The position numbers were made by a program, and so were the translations under genes. The notes below the pieces were generated by a model that saw nothing but the letters and a program-made list of their open reading frames with translations, searched no databases and was not told the origin of the DNA. Positions 32,653 to 44,167 of a stretch of 64,000 bases of DNA are shown here, piece after piece. The DNA comes from Pontibacter sp. HSC-36F09 (GTDB lineage Bacteria > Bacteroidota > Bacteroidia > Cytophagales > Hymenobacteraceae). Position 1 is the first letter of the stretch, and each line of letters opens with the position of its first letter. Location: the NCBI RefSeq assembly GCF_024171605.1, contig NZ_JALKAA010000005.1, positions 1-64,000 of the forward strand. Direction: 5' to 3'.

Positions 32653-33303
32653 TCAGGGAGCTAGACGTTTGCGGGACCACTGTGCATCGGCTCTCTCAAA
32701 CACGATGCGGTCGTGCAAGCGGTTAGGACGGCCTTGCCAGAACTCGATGCGATCGGGATTCAGTACATAGCCTCCCCAGTGCTGCGGTCGCGGCACTACG
32801 TCCAGGTTGGCAAAGTCCTTTTCATACCTCGCCTCCGCCTGTTCCAATTCCGAACGGCTTTCAATTTCACGGCTCTGAGGCGAGGCCCAGGCCCCGATCT
32901 GGCTGCCGCGCGGCCGACTGTGGAAGTACACATCCGACACATCCTCTGTCACTTTCCCAATCGTTCCTTCTATACGCACCTGCCGCTCCAACTCCGCCCA
33001 GAAAAAGGTGATCGATGCGTATGGGTTCTCGGCCAGCTGCTGTCCTTTGCGGCTGTCGTAATTGGTGAAGAACACAAAACCATCAGAAGAGACCTCCTTT
33101 AAAAGCACCACCCGCGCCGAAGGCCGGCAATCGGCCGACACAGTGGACAGCACGAGCGCAGTTGGCTCCAGCACTTCAGAAAGAATGGCTTCGTTGAGCC
33201 ATAGCTTAAACTGGTCGAGCGGGTCGTTGGAAACGGATTCTTCTGTAAGCGCCTGCCGGGAGTAGTTCTTCCGGATAGAGGCAATGTTGTGTTGGAGCGG
33301 CAT
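32653..33303 (-). CDS. pdxH: Pyridoxamine 5'-phosphate oxidase
   Basis: A 216-residue FMN enzyme oxidising pyridoxine or pyridoxamine 5'-phosphate to pyridoxal 5'-phosphate. Family blocks are LVLSTVSADCRPSARVVLLKEVSSDGFVFFTN (FMN-binding start), YASITFFWAELERQVRIEG, FHSRPRGSQIGAWASPQS with the substrate-contacting Arg and Ser, and the C-terminal WGGYVLNPDRIEFWQGRPNRLHDR ending in RLAP. Length equals the family norm. It is likely transcribed from the -7 box at 33324-33331 and may run through into DUF1015 and maf. Cytoplasmic. Confidence 0.95.
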   Translation of the reverse strand: MPLQHNIASIRKNYSRQALTEESVSNDPLDQFKLWLNEAILSEVLEPTALVLSTVSADCRPSARVVLLKEVSSDGFVFFTNYDSRKGQQLAENPYASITFFWAELERQVRIEGTIGKVTEDVSDVYFHSRPRGSQIGAWASPQSREIESRSELEQAEARYEKDFANLDVVPRPQHWGGYVLNPDRIEFWQGRPNRLHDRIVFERADAQWSRKRLAP

Positions 33304-33323
33304 AGCGAAAGCGATGATTTGCC

Positions 33324-33331
33324 CAAAATTA
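33324..33331 (-). promoter_or_regulatory. Candidate -7 box TAATTTTG of pdxH
   Basis: On the minus strand TAATTTTG fits TAnnTTTG, 20 bases upstream of the pdxH ATG. No clear -33 TTTG is seen at the ideal 19-base spacing. Confidence 0.4.
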
Positions 33332-33579
33332 TAAAATAATCGGCTGAGGCTTAAATTTTAATTAATATTGCAATAATTTAAAAATATTTTATAAAATTAG
33401 AAGACTTATTTCCAGTGTTGGCAGACTTTATGTGGAAAGGCGGATGTTTTTGAACGCTGTTGGCATTTGACAGGATTTGTACCCTTATGTGTTGTTTCCG
33501 TAATAGGTATAAATAGCAATTGCCAGGCCTGCCAGGCCAGAAGTTTATGTAAGGTAAAGCAATTAAACCCTGGAAAACA

Positions 33580-34149
33580 ATGGAGGAAGAAAGCGAGAAT
33601 AAACCACAAAACGGCAGTATTCTGATATCGGAGCCATACCTGGGTGATCCCAATTTTGAGCGCACCGTGGTTTTGATCTGCAGCCACGTGGAAGGGGAGG
33701 GAACGTTTGGGCTGGTACTGAACCGTTTGTCAAACCTTAAGCTGTCTGATGTGGTTGATGTATATAACGATACCTTTGAGGCCGAATTAGGTATAGGGGG
33801 GCCAGTGCAGTACAACACCCTGCACTACGTACACCAGATAGCGGACTTGCCTCAGGCAGTGCAGTTGAACAACAACCTATATTGGGGGGGCGACTTCGAA
33901 TCGCTGCGCACTTTGATTGGCACCGGCGAGGTGACACCGGCAGATATCAAGTTTTTTCTTGGCTACTCCGGATGGACACCCGGCCAGTTGCAGGAGGAGA
34001 TCGACAAAAATGTTTGGATCGTAAACAACAATGCTGCGAATAAATTATTTAATTTGGAAGCAGATACACTTTGGCGGAACATATTGCGCCAAATGGGCGG
34101 AAAATACAAGGTACTTTCAAACTACCCGGTAGACCCCCGCCTGAACTGA
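33580..34149 (+). CDS. YqgE/AlgH family protein
   Basis: A 189-residue member of the YqgE/AlgH family (DUF179). It shows GSILISEPYLGDPNFERTVVLIC, EGTFGLVLNRLSNL, GGPVQYNTLHYVH and FLGYSGWTPGQLQEEI, all diagnostic. It has no signal peptide. Family members are broadly conserved and have been linked to envelope and alginate regulation, but the molecular role is unclear. The DUF349 gene begins 26 bases after its stop on the same strand. The ~275 bp upstream region is AT-rich, with one AGGTATA copy near 33507. Confidence 0.88.
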   Translation: MEEESENKPQNGSILISEPYLGDPNFERTVVLICSHVEGEGTFGLVLNRLSNLKLSDVVDVYNDTFEAELGIGGPVQYNTLHYVHQIADLPQAVQLNNNLYWGGDFESLRTLIGTGEVTPADIKFFLGYSGWTPGQLQEEIDKNVWIVNNNAANKLFNLEADTLWRNILRQMGGKYKVLSNYPVDPRLN

Positions 34150-34175
34150 CAAAAAGTGGACTAAAAACTGAAGTC

Positions 34176-36323
34176 ATGACAACTGATAAACAGCACACCG
34201 ACGCAAACGGAGCTGAGGCCAACAAGCCCCGGCCACAAGACGAAGCACAAGCCAACGGGCAACAGGCCTCGTCTCCGATGGACATTGTAGAACAGCGCCT
34301 CGCCGAGATCAACGCACAGAAGGAAAGCGCACAGGACAAGCCATCCGATGCAGGTGTGCCCAAAGAAGTCCAGCCTGAAATCAACCCAGCACTGGCTTCC
34401 GAGGAGGAGACATCAGAAACAGAAGAAATAACCGAGGTATTTGCTGAAGCAAACCTCCCTGAGGCACCAGCTACAGAAGCAGCCCCTCCAACGGAAACAA
34501 CAGATACTAATTCATCTGCCACCACGGCAGCACCTGAGGCAACCGATACGAAGGCGCCTGTAGTGCCTGCTGATGAGCACCACGACGAAGAAGAGCTGGA
34601 TGAGGACGACCACACAGATTACAGCCAGATGCCTCTGGAGGATATACGCCATCACCTGACCCAACTTCTCAAAGTGCCTGACGCAAAGCGCAAGTACAAA
34701 AAGATACAGGAAATCCATCGCCAGTACGAGGATAAGTTTCAAATTGAAAAGGGCCAGGCACTTGATCGTTTCCGACAGGAAGGAGGCACCGAAGAAGACT
34801 TTGACTACCATGCGCCTGTAGCGCACACAGAACTCGAGCAGCTCTATGCCGCTTACCGGGAGGCTCGCTACCAGGACCGGCAGCTCAGTGAAGAACAGCG
34901 CGTTCGCAACCTGGAGCGCAAGCGCGAGTTGCTACAGCAACTGCGTACCCTGGTGGAGTCTGCAGAAACCAAAAACAGCAGCGACGAACTGAAGAAGCTG
35001 CAGGGCGAGTGGAAGAGCATCGGACCCGTGCCGCCAGGTGAAGCGCAAGAACTGTGGGATTCGTACCATGCCCTGCTCGACATCTTCTACAACAACCGCA
35101 GCATGTTCTTCGAAATGAAGGAGCTGGACAGGCGCCGCAATCTGGATGCCAAAATGCAGCTGATAGAACGTGCCGAGGCCCTTCAGAACGAGCCTTCCAT
35201 CAACAAAGCCCTCCAGGAACTGCGCCATTTGCATGAAGAGTGGAAGAACATAGGACCTGTGCCGAACGAGCAGCGCGACGCGATCTGGGAGCGCTTTATT
35301 CAGGCTTCAGAGAAAGTGCACGAGCAGCGCCGTTCGTACATGGAAGAGCGCAAAACAATTGAGATGGCTAACCTGGAGAAGAAGCGCGGGCTGCTGGCCC
35401 GTTTGCAGGAGTTCCAGAACTTTAACACAGACCGCATCAACGAATGGCGTGACAAGACGGACGAGATCCAGAAGCTCAAAGAAGAGTGGGACAGCGCCGG
35501 CCTTGTACCGAAAGAATACGCTGAAGAGGTTAACAAAAATTTCTGGGGCAACTACAAGGCTTTCTTCCAGCACAAGAACCAATTCTTTAAAGGCCTGGAT
35601 GAGCAGAAAACACAGAACCTGCGCCTGAAGACGGAGTTGTGTGAGCAGGCCGAGAGTCTGAAGGAAAGCACCGACTGGAATACGACCAAAGAGAAAATGA
35701 TCCAGCTTCAGAAGAAGTGGAAGACCATAGGCCGCGTGCCGGATAAGCATTCTGATAAGATCTGGCAGCGCTTCAGAGCGGCTTGCAACGAGTTCTTCGA
35801 CCGCAAGCAGGCCCAGGAACAGCAGAAGGGTGCCGAAATGGAAAAACTCTCTTCTGAAAAACTGGCCCTTTGCGACCGTATAACGGAGGAACTGACACAA
35901 CCCAACACGACGACTTCACTGGATGACTTCAACAGGATCGTAGCAGAATGGGACACCCTGGATGCCAGCAACAAGCGTGTGAACACGCGGGTAGAGGAGC
36001 GATTCCTTTCTCTGATGGAACGGTACCTGGAGCGTGTTCCTGACCTGCCTTACGACGAACGTATGACCATCGTGGCGCAGTTGCAGGTGGACCGCCTGAA
36101 AAACAGTCCGGATGCTTCGCAGAAGCTATACCAGAAAGAACAGACAATTCGTCGCGAAATTGGCCAGCTACAGAACGATATACAGACCCTGCGCACGAAC
36201 CTCGACTTCTTTGCCCGTTCCAAGAACGCCGATAAACTACGCGAGGAATATGAAGGCCGCATTGATGACACGCAGAAACGCATCGATATCCTGCAACGGC
36301 AGCTGGCCGCTTTCAGAAGATAA
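34176..36323 (+). CDS. DUF349 repeat protein with acidic disordered N-terminus
   Basis: A 715-residue protein. The frame is open further upstream, but ATG 34176 (MTTDKQHTDANG) avoids overlapping the YqgE gene. Residues 1-~135 are disordered and rich in Glu, Ala, Thr and Pro. The rest is helical with at least four DUF349 units recognised by the pattern EEWKxIGPVPxxxxDxIWxRFxxA (for example KSIGPVPPGEAQELW, KNIGPVPNEQRDAIW, DSAGLVPKEYAEEV, KTIGRVPDKHSDKIW) and a degenerate fifth. The C-end is a coiled coil (LYQKEQTIRREIGQLQNDI). It is probably a cytoplasmic scaffold; function in Bacteroidota is unknown. Confidence 0.85.
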   Translation: MTTDKQHTDANGAEANKPRPQDEAQANGQQASSPMDIVEQRLAEINAQKESAQDKPSDAGVPKEVQPEINPALASEEETSETEEITEVFAEANLPEAPATEAAPPTETTDTNSSATTAAPEATDTKAPVVPADEHHDEEELDEDDHTDYSQMPLEDIRHHLTQLLKVPDAKRKYKKIQEIHRQYEDKFQIEKGQALDRFRQEGGTEEDFDYHAPVAHTELEQLYAAYREARYQDRQLSEEQRVRNLERKRELLQQLRTLVESAETKNSSDELKKLQGEWKSIGPVPPGEAQELWDSYHALLDIFYNNRSMFFEMKELDRRRNLDAKMQLIERAEALQNEPSINKALQELRHLHEEWKNIGPVPNEQRDAIWERFIQASEKVHEQRRSYMEERKTIEMANLEKKRGLLARLQEFQNFNTDRINEWRDKTDEIQKLKEEWDSAGLVPKEYAEEVNKNFWGNYKAFFQHKNQFFKGLDEQKTQNLRLKTELCEQAESLKESTDWNTTKEKMIQLQKKWKTIGRVPDKHSDKIWQRFRAACNEFFDRKQAQEQQKGAEMEKLSSEKLALCDRITEELTQPNTTTSLDDFNRIVAEWDTLDASNKRVNTRVEERFLSLMERYLERVPDLPYDERMTIVAQLQVDRLKNSPDASQKLYQKEQTIRREIGQLQNDIQTLRTNLDFFARSKNADKLREEYEGRIDDTQKRIDILQRQLAAFRR

Positions 36324-36383
36324 AAATTTCTGTTTGATACTCAAAAGCTTATCGCAAAAGCGCGAAAAATCCAGTAACGGGTG

Positions 36384-36414
36384 TTTGTATATTAAAAACC
36401 TTATTATACCTTTG
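36384..36414 (+). promoter_or_regulatory. Consensus Bacteroidota promoter of the tRNA-Thr pair
   Basis: TTTG at 36384-36387, an exact 19-base spacer, then TACCTTTG at 36407-36414. This is a full match to the TTTG-N19-TAnnTTTG promoter. The first tRNA begins 40 bases downstream of the box. Confidence 0.85.
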
Positions 36415-36453
36415 CAACGCTTTAGAACGATAGGGCAACATAAATAAAGTATC

Positions 36454-36526
<73 letters not shown>

Positions 36527-36548
36527 CAACTTTATTTGCACTTTTACC

Positions 36549-36621
<73 letters not shown>

Positions 36622-36624
36622 CTT

Positions 36625-36656
36625 AAAAGGCTTCAGATTTTTCTGAAGCCTTTTTT
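36625..36656 (+). terminator. Terminator of the tRNA-Thr transcription unit
   Basis: AAAAGGCTTCAGA (36625-36637) pairs with TCTGAAGCCTTTT (from 36642), loop TTTT, followed by a T-run to 36656. It begins three bases after the second tRNA. Confidence 0.9.
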
Positions 36657-36789
36657 GTATTTATACCCTTCCAACTTCCACATCTGCTGTCCCTCTCAAC
36701 GTTTTTGGTTCCTAACAACTGAGGCTATATATGCTTTTTCAAGTTTTATGACTTATTTTGGGGAATCATCCAAGCACCGAATACATCCT

Positions 36790-37956
36790 ATGCGACTGAT
36801 TGAAGTAAACACTCCCGAACTGGCCGAAGAATTTCTTAAAGTACAAATAAGGCTTTATCGCAAAGACCCGAATTATATCCGCCCGCTTGACAAGGATGTG
36901 AACCAGGTATTCGACCCTAAGAAAAACAAGCTCCTGCGTGACGGTGAAGCAATCCGCTGGATTTTAAAGGACGAAGAAGGGGAATCTATCGGCAGGGTGG
37001 CCGCTTTCATCAACAAGAAAACAGCGAACTCCTTTGAGCAGCCGACCGGCGGCATGGGCTTCTTTGATTGTATAAACGATCAGCAGGCGGCCAACACACT
37101 TTTCGAGGCTTGCCGCCACTGGTTGCAGGAACGAGGCATGGAAGCCATGGATGGCCCGATCAATTTCGGGGAACGGGACAAGTGGTGGGGCTTGCTGGTG
37201 GACGGCTTCCTGGAGCCTACCTATTGCATGAATTACAATCATCCCTACTACCAGCAACTGTTCGAGAACTACGGCTTTCAGCTATACTTCAATCAGTACG
37301 TTTACTACCGTACTGTAGAAGATCCGCTTACGCCGGAATACCATGAAAAGGCGCAACGCATCCTGTCTGACCCGGATTATACCTTTCAGCACATCGACAA
37401 AAACAACCTGGACAAATATGCCGAGGATTTCCGGATCGTATACAACAAAGGCTGGGTGAAGCACGAAGGCGTGAAAGCCATGGGTGAAGCGCAAGCCAAG
37501 TCTATCATGAAGGCATTGAAACCAGTGCTGGACGAAAAGATCATCTGGTTCGCCTACCACAAAGGAGAGCCCGCCGGATTCTTCATCGCTATACCTGAGC
37601 TGAATCAGCTATTCAAACACGTGAACGGGAAACTGGATACGTGGGGCAAAATCAAATTCATTTACCACCGCTGGAGAGGGTCCTGCAAGACGATGTATGG
37701 CATTGTGTTCGGCATCACGCCGGAGTGCCAGGGAAAAGGCGTAGAGGCCGCTATGGTGGTGTCTGCAGCCAAGCTGGTACAAGGCAACCCCAACATACCT
37801 TACTACGATCTGCAAATGAACTGGATCGGGGACTTTAACCCGAAAATGATGAAGGTGGTGGAGCAGGTAGGCAGCCGCGTCCTCAAAACGTATGTGACCT
37901 ATCGTTTCCTCTTCGACCGCGAGAAAGAGTTTAAGCGCGCACCGATCATTAAATAG
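36790..37956 (+). CDS. GNAT-like acyltransferase of unknown substrate
   Basis: A 388-residue protein from ATG 36790 (MRLIEVNTPELAEEF). An in-frame extension runs upstream into the second tRNA and is rejected. The N-half contains WILKDEEGESIGRVAAFINKK and GGMGFFDCINDQQAANTLFEACRHWLQERGMEAMDGPINFG, and the C-half contains WRGSCKTMYGIVFGITPECQGKGVEAAMV, whose Q/G-x-G-K-G-V is a GNAT acyl-CoA-binding A motif. It matches the large conserved Bacteroidota GNAT family of ~380 residues with no known substrate. Its stop lies 2 bases before the start of the YdjM-like gene, so the two form an operon. Confidence 0.82.
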   Translation: MRLIEVNTPELAEEFLKVQIRLYRKDPNYIRPLDKDVNQVFDPKKNKLLRDGEAIRWILKDEEGESIGRVAAFINKKTANSFEQPTGGMGFFDCINDQQAANTLFEACRHWLQERGMEAMDGPINFGERDKWWGLLVDGFLEPTYCMNYNHPYYQQLFENYGFQLYFNQYVYYRTVEDPLTPEYHEKAQRILSDPDYTFQHIDKNNLDKYAEDFRIVYNKGWVKHEGVKAMGEAQAKSIMKALKPVLDEKIIWFAYHKGEPAGFFIAIPELNQLFKHVNGKLDTWGKIKFIYHRWRGSCKTMYGIVFGITPECQGKGVEAAMVVSAAKLVQGNPNIPYYDLQMNWIGDFNPKMMKVVEQVGSRVLKTYVTYRFLFDREKEFKRAPIIK

Positions 37957-37958
37957 GC

Positions 37959-38978
37959 ATGGATTCACTGACGCAGATCGTACTGGGAGCCGCTGTAGGC
38001 GAAGCGGTGGCCGGCCGTAAGTTGGGCAACAAGGCACTGCTTTGGGGCGCCATAGCCGGCACTATACCTGATCTGGACGTACTGGCCAATCCTTTGCTGG
38101 ACATGGTGGGGCAACTGAGCTTTCATCGTTCCATCACGCACTCCTTCTTCTTTGCCATCATCGCCTCGCCCTTGCTGGGCTGGGTGCTCTGGCGACTTTA
38201 CAAAAATGAGCACGCCACCTTCCGGGACTGGACCCTGTTGTTTTTCCTGGGCTTCACGACCCATGCTATACTGGATAGCTTCACTACCTGGGGCACCCAA
38301 CTCCTTTGGCCTTTCAGCAATTACGGCGTAGCGTTCTACAACATCTTCGTTATCGATCCATTTTATACGGTTCCTTTCCTGATCTGTGTGATCGCTGTGC
38401 TGTTTTATGACCGGCGCAATCCTAAAAGAAGGCGCTGGAACAATGCAGGATTAATCATCAGTTCACTCTACATTGTATTCTCTTTCGGAGCACAGGCCTA
38501 TGCTAAAAGCGTTTTCAGGGATAGTCTGGAAGCGCAAGGTATACGTTACGACTCAGAGATCGTGAAAGCCACTCCCATGAACACCCTGCTCTGGTCTGTT
38601 ACAGCGGCAACAGAAGACGGCTATTACAACGGCTTCTACTCCTTGCTGGACCAAGACCAAATCATCAGGTATAGCTTTGAGCCCCGCCAGGAACAATTGC
38701 TGGATGAGTACCGGGGCGATCCGAAAATGGAGCGTCTGCTACAGATCACAAAGGGCTACTATGCGGTAGAGGAGGCCCCTGAGGGCATTCACATCAAGGA
38801 CCTGCGTTTTGGTCAGTTTGACGGCTGGCAGGAAGGCAAGGGGCAGTATGTGTTCGTATACCACGTATGGCGTAAGCAGGATGGCTCCCTTCAGTTCGAA
38901 GAGATCAACAACCGTCCGAAAATAGACGGCAATTATCTGAAAGCTTATTTGCACCGGATACTGGGTAATAAAAATTAA
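37959..38978 (+). CDS. YdjM/DUF457-family membrane metal-dependent hydrolase
   Basis: A 339-residue inner-membrane protein. It begins [23 protein letters not shown] and carries the family motif [13 protein letters not shown] near residue 52, with conserved His residues of the predicted metal site, plus a second His in [13 protein letters not shown]. Four or five membrane helices occupy the first ~175 residues. The remaining ~160 residues are soluble and are longer than in YdjM itself. Family members are annotated as LexA-regulated, metal-dependent hydrolases, but activity is not well defined. It follows the GNAT gene by 2 bases and precedes an SDR gene by 10. Confidence 0.85.
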   Translation: MDSLTQIVLGAAVGEAVAGRKLGNKALLWGAIAGTIPDLDVLANPLLDMVGQLSFHRSITHSFFFAIIASPLLGWVLWRLYKNEHATFRDWTLLFFLGFTTHAILDSFTTWGTQLLWPFSNYGVAFYNIFVIDPFYTVPFLICVIAVLFYDRRNPKRRRWNNAGLIISSLYIVFSFGAQAYAKSVFRDSLEAQGIRYDSEIVKATPMNTLLWSVTAATEDGYYNGFYSLLDQDQIIRYSFEPRQEQLLDEYRGDPKMERLLQITKGYYAVEEAPEGIHIKDLRFGQFDGWQEGKGQYVFVYHVWRKQDGSLQFEEINNRPKIDGNYLKAYLHRILGNKN

Positions 38979-38988
38979 AGTCAGGCAT

Positions 38989-39759
38989 ATGACATCAGCA
39001 AGATGGTTGCTTAGCGGCAAAAAAGCTGTGGTAACAGGTGGCTCCAAAGGTATAGGCGCAGCCATAGTGGAAGAATTTATCGGGTTAGGCGCCGAAGTGC
39101 TGGCAGTGGCGCGCAAAGAAGAGGATCTGCAACAGTTACAGGCGAATTTTCCGGAAAGATTGGAAGTTTTAACAGCCGATGTAAGCACTGTAGAAGGCCG
39201 ACAGGCCCTGCTTAACAAAGTCCACAGCCACTGGGGAGCGCTCGATATACTGGTAAACAACGTAGGCACCAACATCCGGAAGCCAACCACCGACTACACA
39301 GAGGCCGAATATGATTTTGTGATGAGCACGAACCTGCGCTCTGCCTTTGAACTATGCCGTAGTTTTTACCCCTTGCTCAAAGCATCCGGACAGGGCAATA
39401 TCATTCAGGTGACTTCCGTTGCAGGGCTGACGCATGTGCGGACCGGTGCTATTTATGGGATGACCAAAGCCGCACTGGTGCAACTAACTAAAAACCTGGC
39501 AGGTGAGTGGGCCCGAGACGGGATTCGTGTGAACGCCGTCGCTCCCTGGTACATCAGTACGCCCCTTGCCCAGACCGTGCTGCAGAACGAACAGTACCTG
39601 CACGAAGTGCTCATCAGAACACCGATGCGTGTGATTGGCAAGCCCGAGGATGTGGCAGGCGCCGTGGCCTTTCTCTGCATGCCGGCGGCCGCCTATATCA
39701 CAGGGCAAACACTGGCAGTAGACGGCGGTTTTACAATAAATGGTTTTCACCCTCTCTAA
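38989..39759 (+). CDS. Short-chain dehydrogenase/reductase (tropinone reductase-like)
   Basis: A 256-residue classical SDR. The coenzyme motif is [16 protein letters not shown], followed by the [10 protein letters not shown] acidic segment, NNVGTN (NNAG-type), the catalytic Ser in VTSVAG and the Tyr-x3-Lys in IYGMTKAAL. The C-end [18 protein letters not shown] is typical. The layout matches glucose dehydrogenase and tropinone reductase-like SDRs (NAD(P)H, sugars or small ketones). The substrate cannot be derived from sequence. It follows the YdjM-like gene by 10 bases on the same strand, so it is probably part of the same operon. Confidence 0.9.
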   Translation: MTSARWLLSGKKAVVTGGSKGIGAAIVEEFIGLGAEVLAVARKEEDLQQLQANFPERLEVLTADVSTVEGRQALLNKVHSHWGALDILVNNVGTNIRKPTTDYTEAEYDFVMSTNLRSAFELCRSFYPLLKASGQGNIIQVTSVAGLTHVRTGAIYGMTKAALVQLTKNLAGEWARDGIRVNAVAPWYISTPLAQTVLQNEQYLHEVLIRTPMRVIGKPEDVAGAVAFLCMPAAAYITGQTLAVDGGFTINGFHPL

Positions 39760-39839
39760 GCAGCAAAACAGGTATAAAACCAATGTTTTGGGTAGCTAAA
39801 CTATCCCCTGAAACGCTGGTTTATTAATCCAAATTTCAC

Positions 39840-39847
39840 TACTTTTG
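39840..39847 (+). promoter_or_regulatory. Candidate -7 box TACTTTTG upstream of the small lipoprotein gene
   Basis: TACTTTTG matches TAnnTTTG, with the best -33 candidate only TGG. The box is 60 bases before ATG 39907, giving a leader of about 50 bases. Confidence 0.45.
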
Positions 39848-39906
39848 TATGATAAGGATACAAGAGCAAATCACCTGTTTCCAGTGCTCTTCTTAACCCG
39901 ATATGC

Positions 39907-40149
39907 ATGGCAAAAATTAGATTGCTTTTACTCTTTAGCGCTGCTCTGCTGCTTCTGACTGTTTCATCCTGTAAACCGATGTGTCCGATCTCTTCCTGCC
40001 AGGTGCGCATGGAGCACTTGCATGGCGAACAGGAGTTTCGCGGCCAACCCATTTACAAAAAGCAGAACCCTAAGATAGGCGAAAAGCTGCCCAAGCAAAC
40101 AGGGGAGGTGCGCAAGCGCAGCAACGACAAGAGCCAGCGCAAGAATTAA
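39907..40149 (+). CDS. Small lipoprotein of unknown function
   Basis: An 80-residue protein with a lipoprotein signal (LLLLFSAALLLLTVSSC, lipobox VSSC). The mature part has CKPMCPISSCQVRMEHLHGEQE, with three closely spaced cysteines and two histidines, and a basic, low-complexity C-end (KQTGEVRKRSNDKSQRKN). I recognise it as a small conserved Cytophagales lipoprotein without assigned role; the Cys/His cluster could bind metal or form disulfides. It lies 67 bp upstream of gyrA on the same strand, after a candidate -7 box. Confidence 0.7.
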   Translation: MAKIRLLLLFSAALLLLTVSSCKPMCPISSCQVRMEHLHGEQEFRGQPIYKKQNPKIGEKLPKQTGEVRKRSNDKSQRKN

Positions 40150-40216
40150 CGAATAGTGCAGGCTGTTGCCTGATTAGTATATTAACCAACACAAAACTAT
40201 TATTTAGACCTTGAAC

Positions 40217-42769
<2,553 letters not shown>

Positions 42770-42842
42770 TCTGTAAATGGAATTTTATTTTATTTAATTA
42801 TCGTTTAACAAACAAATAAACAAAAACCAATCTCTGAACAGT

Positions 42843-43976
42843 ATGAAAAAAATATTGATGACAGCCATGGCAGCTGTAACCGTTCAGGTTGCTGTCGCTC
42901 AGAACTCGGCAGTGAATAGCGCCGTGCTTAACCACAAGAATGGCACGCTGGACAAAGCGCTGGCTGACATTAACAAAGCAACCGAGCACAAAAAGACGCA
43001 TGATAAAGCGAAAACCTGGTTCTACCACGGTGTGATCAACCAGGACCTGATCGGTAACCCGATCTATGGTAAACTGGCTACTGAGCAAACACCGGAAGTG
43101 GCGCTTGCCTCGTTTAACAAAACGCTGGAAATTGACGGTGAAAATGGACAATTCGGTAAAATGGTGCCTGAGCGTATGGAGATGCTGTACGGTCAAATCC
43201 TGAACCAGGCAGTTGAATTCCACAACAAGCAGGACTGGGACAATGCCATCGCCAAGTATGACATGGCTTCTAAGGTAAACCCTAAAGATACAACAGCTGT
43301 ACTTTATGCTGCTTATGCTTCAACTGCCAAGCAGGATTATGCCTCAGCGGTGAAGTATTATGATAAGTTGATCAGCATTGGCCACACAACGGAAGATGTA
43401 TACAAGAACAAAATTCAGTTGCAGCAGGCCACTGAAGCACCCGACGATGTGGTAATGGCGTCTATAGCTGCTGGTTTGGAGAAGCATCCAAACAGTGTAT
43501 ACCTGATGCAGGAAGAGCTGCGTTACTACCTGAAAAACGACCGTGCAGAAGAGGCGATGGCGAAGCTTGACAAAGCGATCGAGGCCGACCCTAAGAATGC
43601 CAGCTTGTACGCCGTTCGTGGTAACCTGCAGGAGCGCAAAGGAAACATCGACGAGGCTTACAAAAACTACAAGAAAGCTGTAGAAGTAGATCCAAACAAC
43701 TTCGACGGATTCTTTAACCTGGGTGTACTGGAGTACAACAAAGGCAGCGAATTTAACAACAAAGCAGCCAAGATGGACTACGCTACCTACAAGAAGAAAG
43801 GTCCGGCACTTGAGAAGCAGGCCGTAAAGCACTACGAAGCTTCATTGCCATACTTCGAGAAAGCTCTTGAAATTCAGCCAGAAGACCAGGCCACACTAGC
43901 AAACCTGCAGCGTGTGTATACGCGCCTGAAGCGTACTGCTGATGCGGAGAGAATCGGCAAGAAACTGAAGAACTAA
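42843..43976 (+). CDS. Exported tetratricopeptide-repeat protein
   Basis: A 377-residue protein with a signal peptide (ILMTAMAAVTVQVAVAQ) followed by TPR-type helices. Clear TPR units contain DNAIAKYDMASKVNPKDTTA, EAMAKLDKAIEADPKNASLY, DEAYKNYKKAVEVDPNNFDGF and YFEKALEIQPEDQATLANL. It is probably a periplasmic scaffold. Its position 73 bp after gyrA on the same strand is typical of Cytophagales, but the two are not functionally linked in any known way. A hairpin terminator follows 25 bases after the stop. Confidence 0.9.
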   Translation: MKKILMTAMAAVTVQVAVAQNSAVNSAVLNHKNGTLDKALADINKATEHKKTHDKAKTWFYHGVINQDLIGNPIYGKLATEQTPEVALASFNKTLEIDGENGQFGKMVPERMEMLYGQILNQAVEFHNKQDWDNAIAKYDMASKVNPKDTTAVLYAAYASTAKQDYASAVKYYDKLISIGHTTEDVYKNKIQLQQATEAPDDVVMASIAAGLEKHPNSVYLMQEELRYYLKNDRAEEAMAKLDKAIEADPKNASLYAVRGNLQERKGNIDEAYKNYKKAVEVDPNNFDGFFNLGVLEYNKGSEFNNKAAKMDYATYKKKGPALEKQAVKHYEASLPYFEKALEIQPEDQATLANLQRVYTRLKRTADAERIGKKLKN

Positions 43977-44000
43977 TCTGAAATATTCGATTAAGATATG

Positions 44001-44034
44001 AGAAAGGGAGTCTATAACAGGCTCCCTTTCTTAT
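44001..44034. terminator. Terminator after the TPR gene
   Basis: Hairpin AAAGGGAG (44003-44010) / CTCCCTTT (44022-44029), followed by CTTATT. Convergent with the gene starting on the other strand at 44168. Confidence 0.7.
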
Positions 44035-44167
44035 TACCATATTACATACTTAACATAATATAAATTATAAGACTGATTATATACGAGCATTTATACTCTA
44101 TAATAAGTGTCACTGATAATATACTTTATGTTAAGTAGACGCATCTCGTTTCTGAGATACAAGTTGA

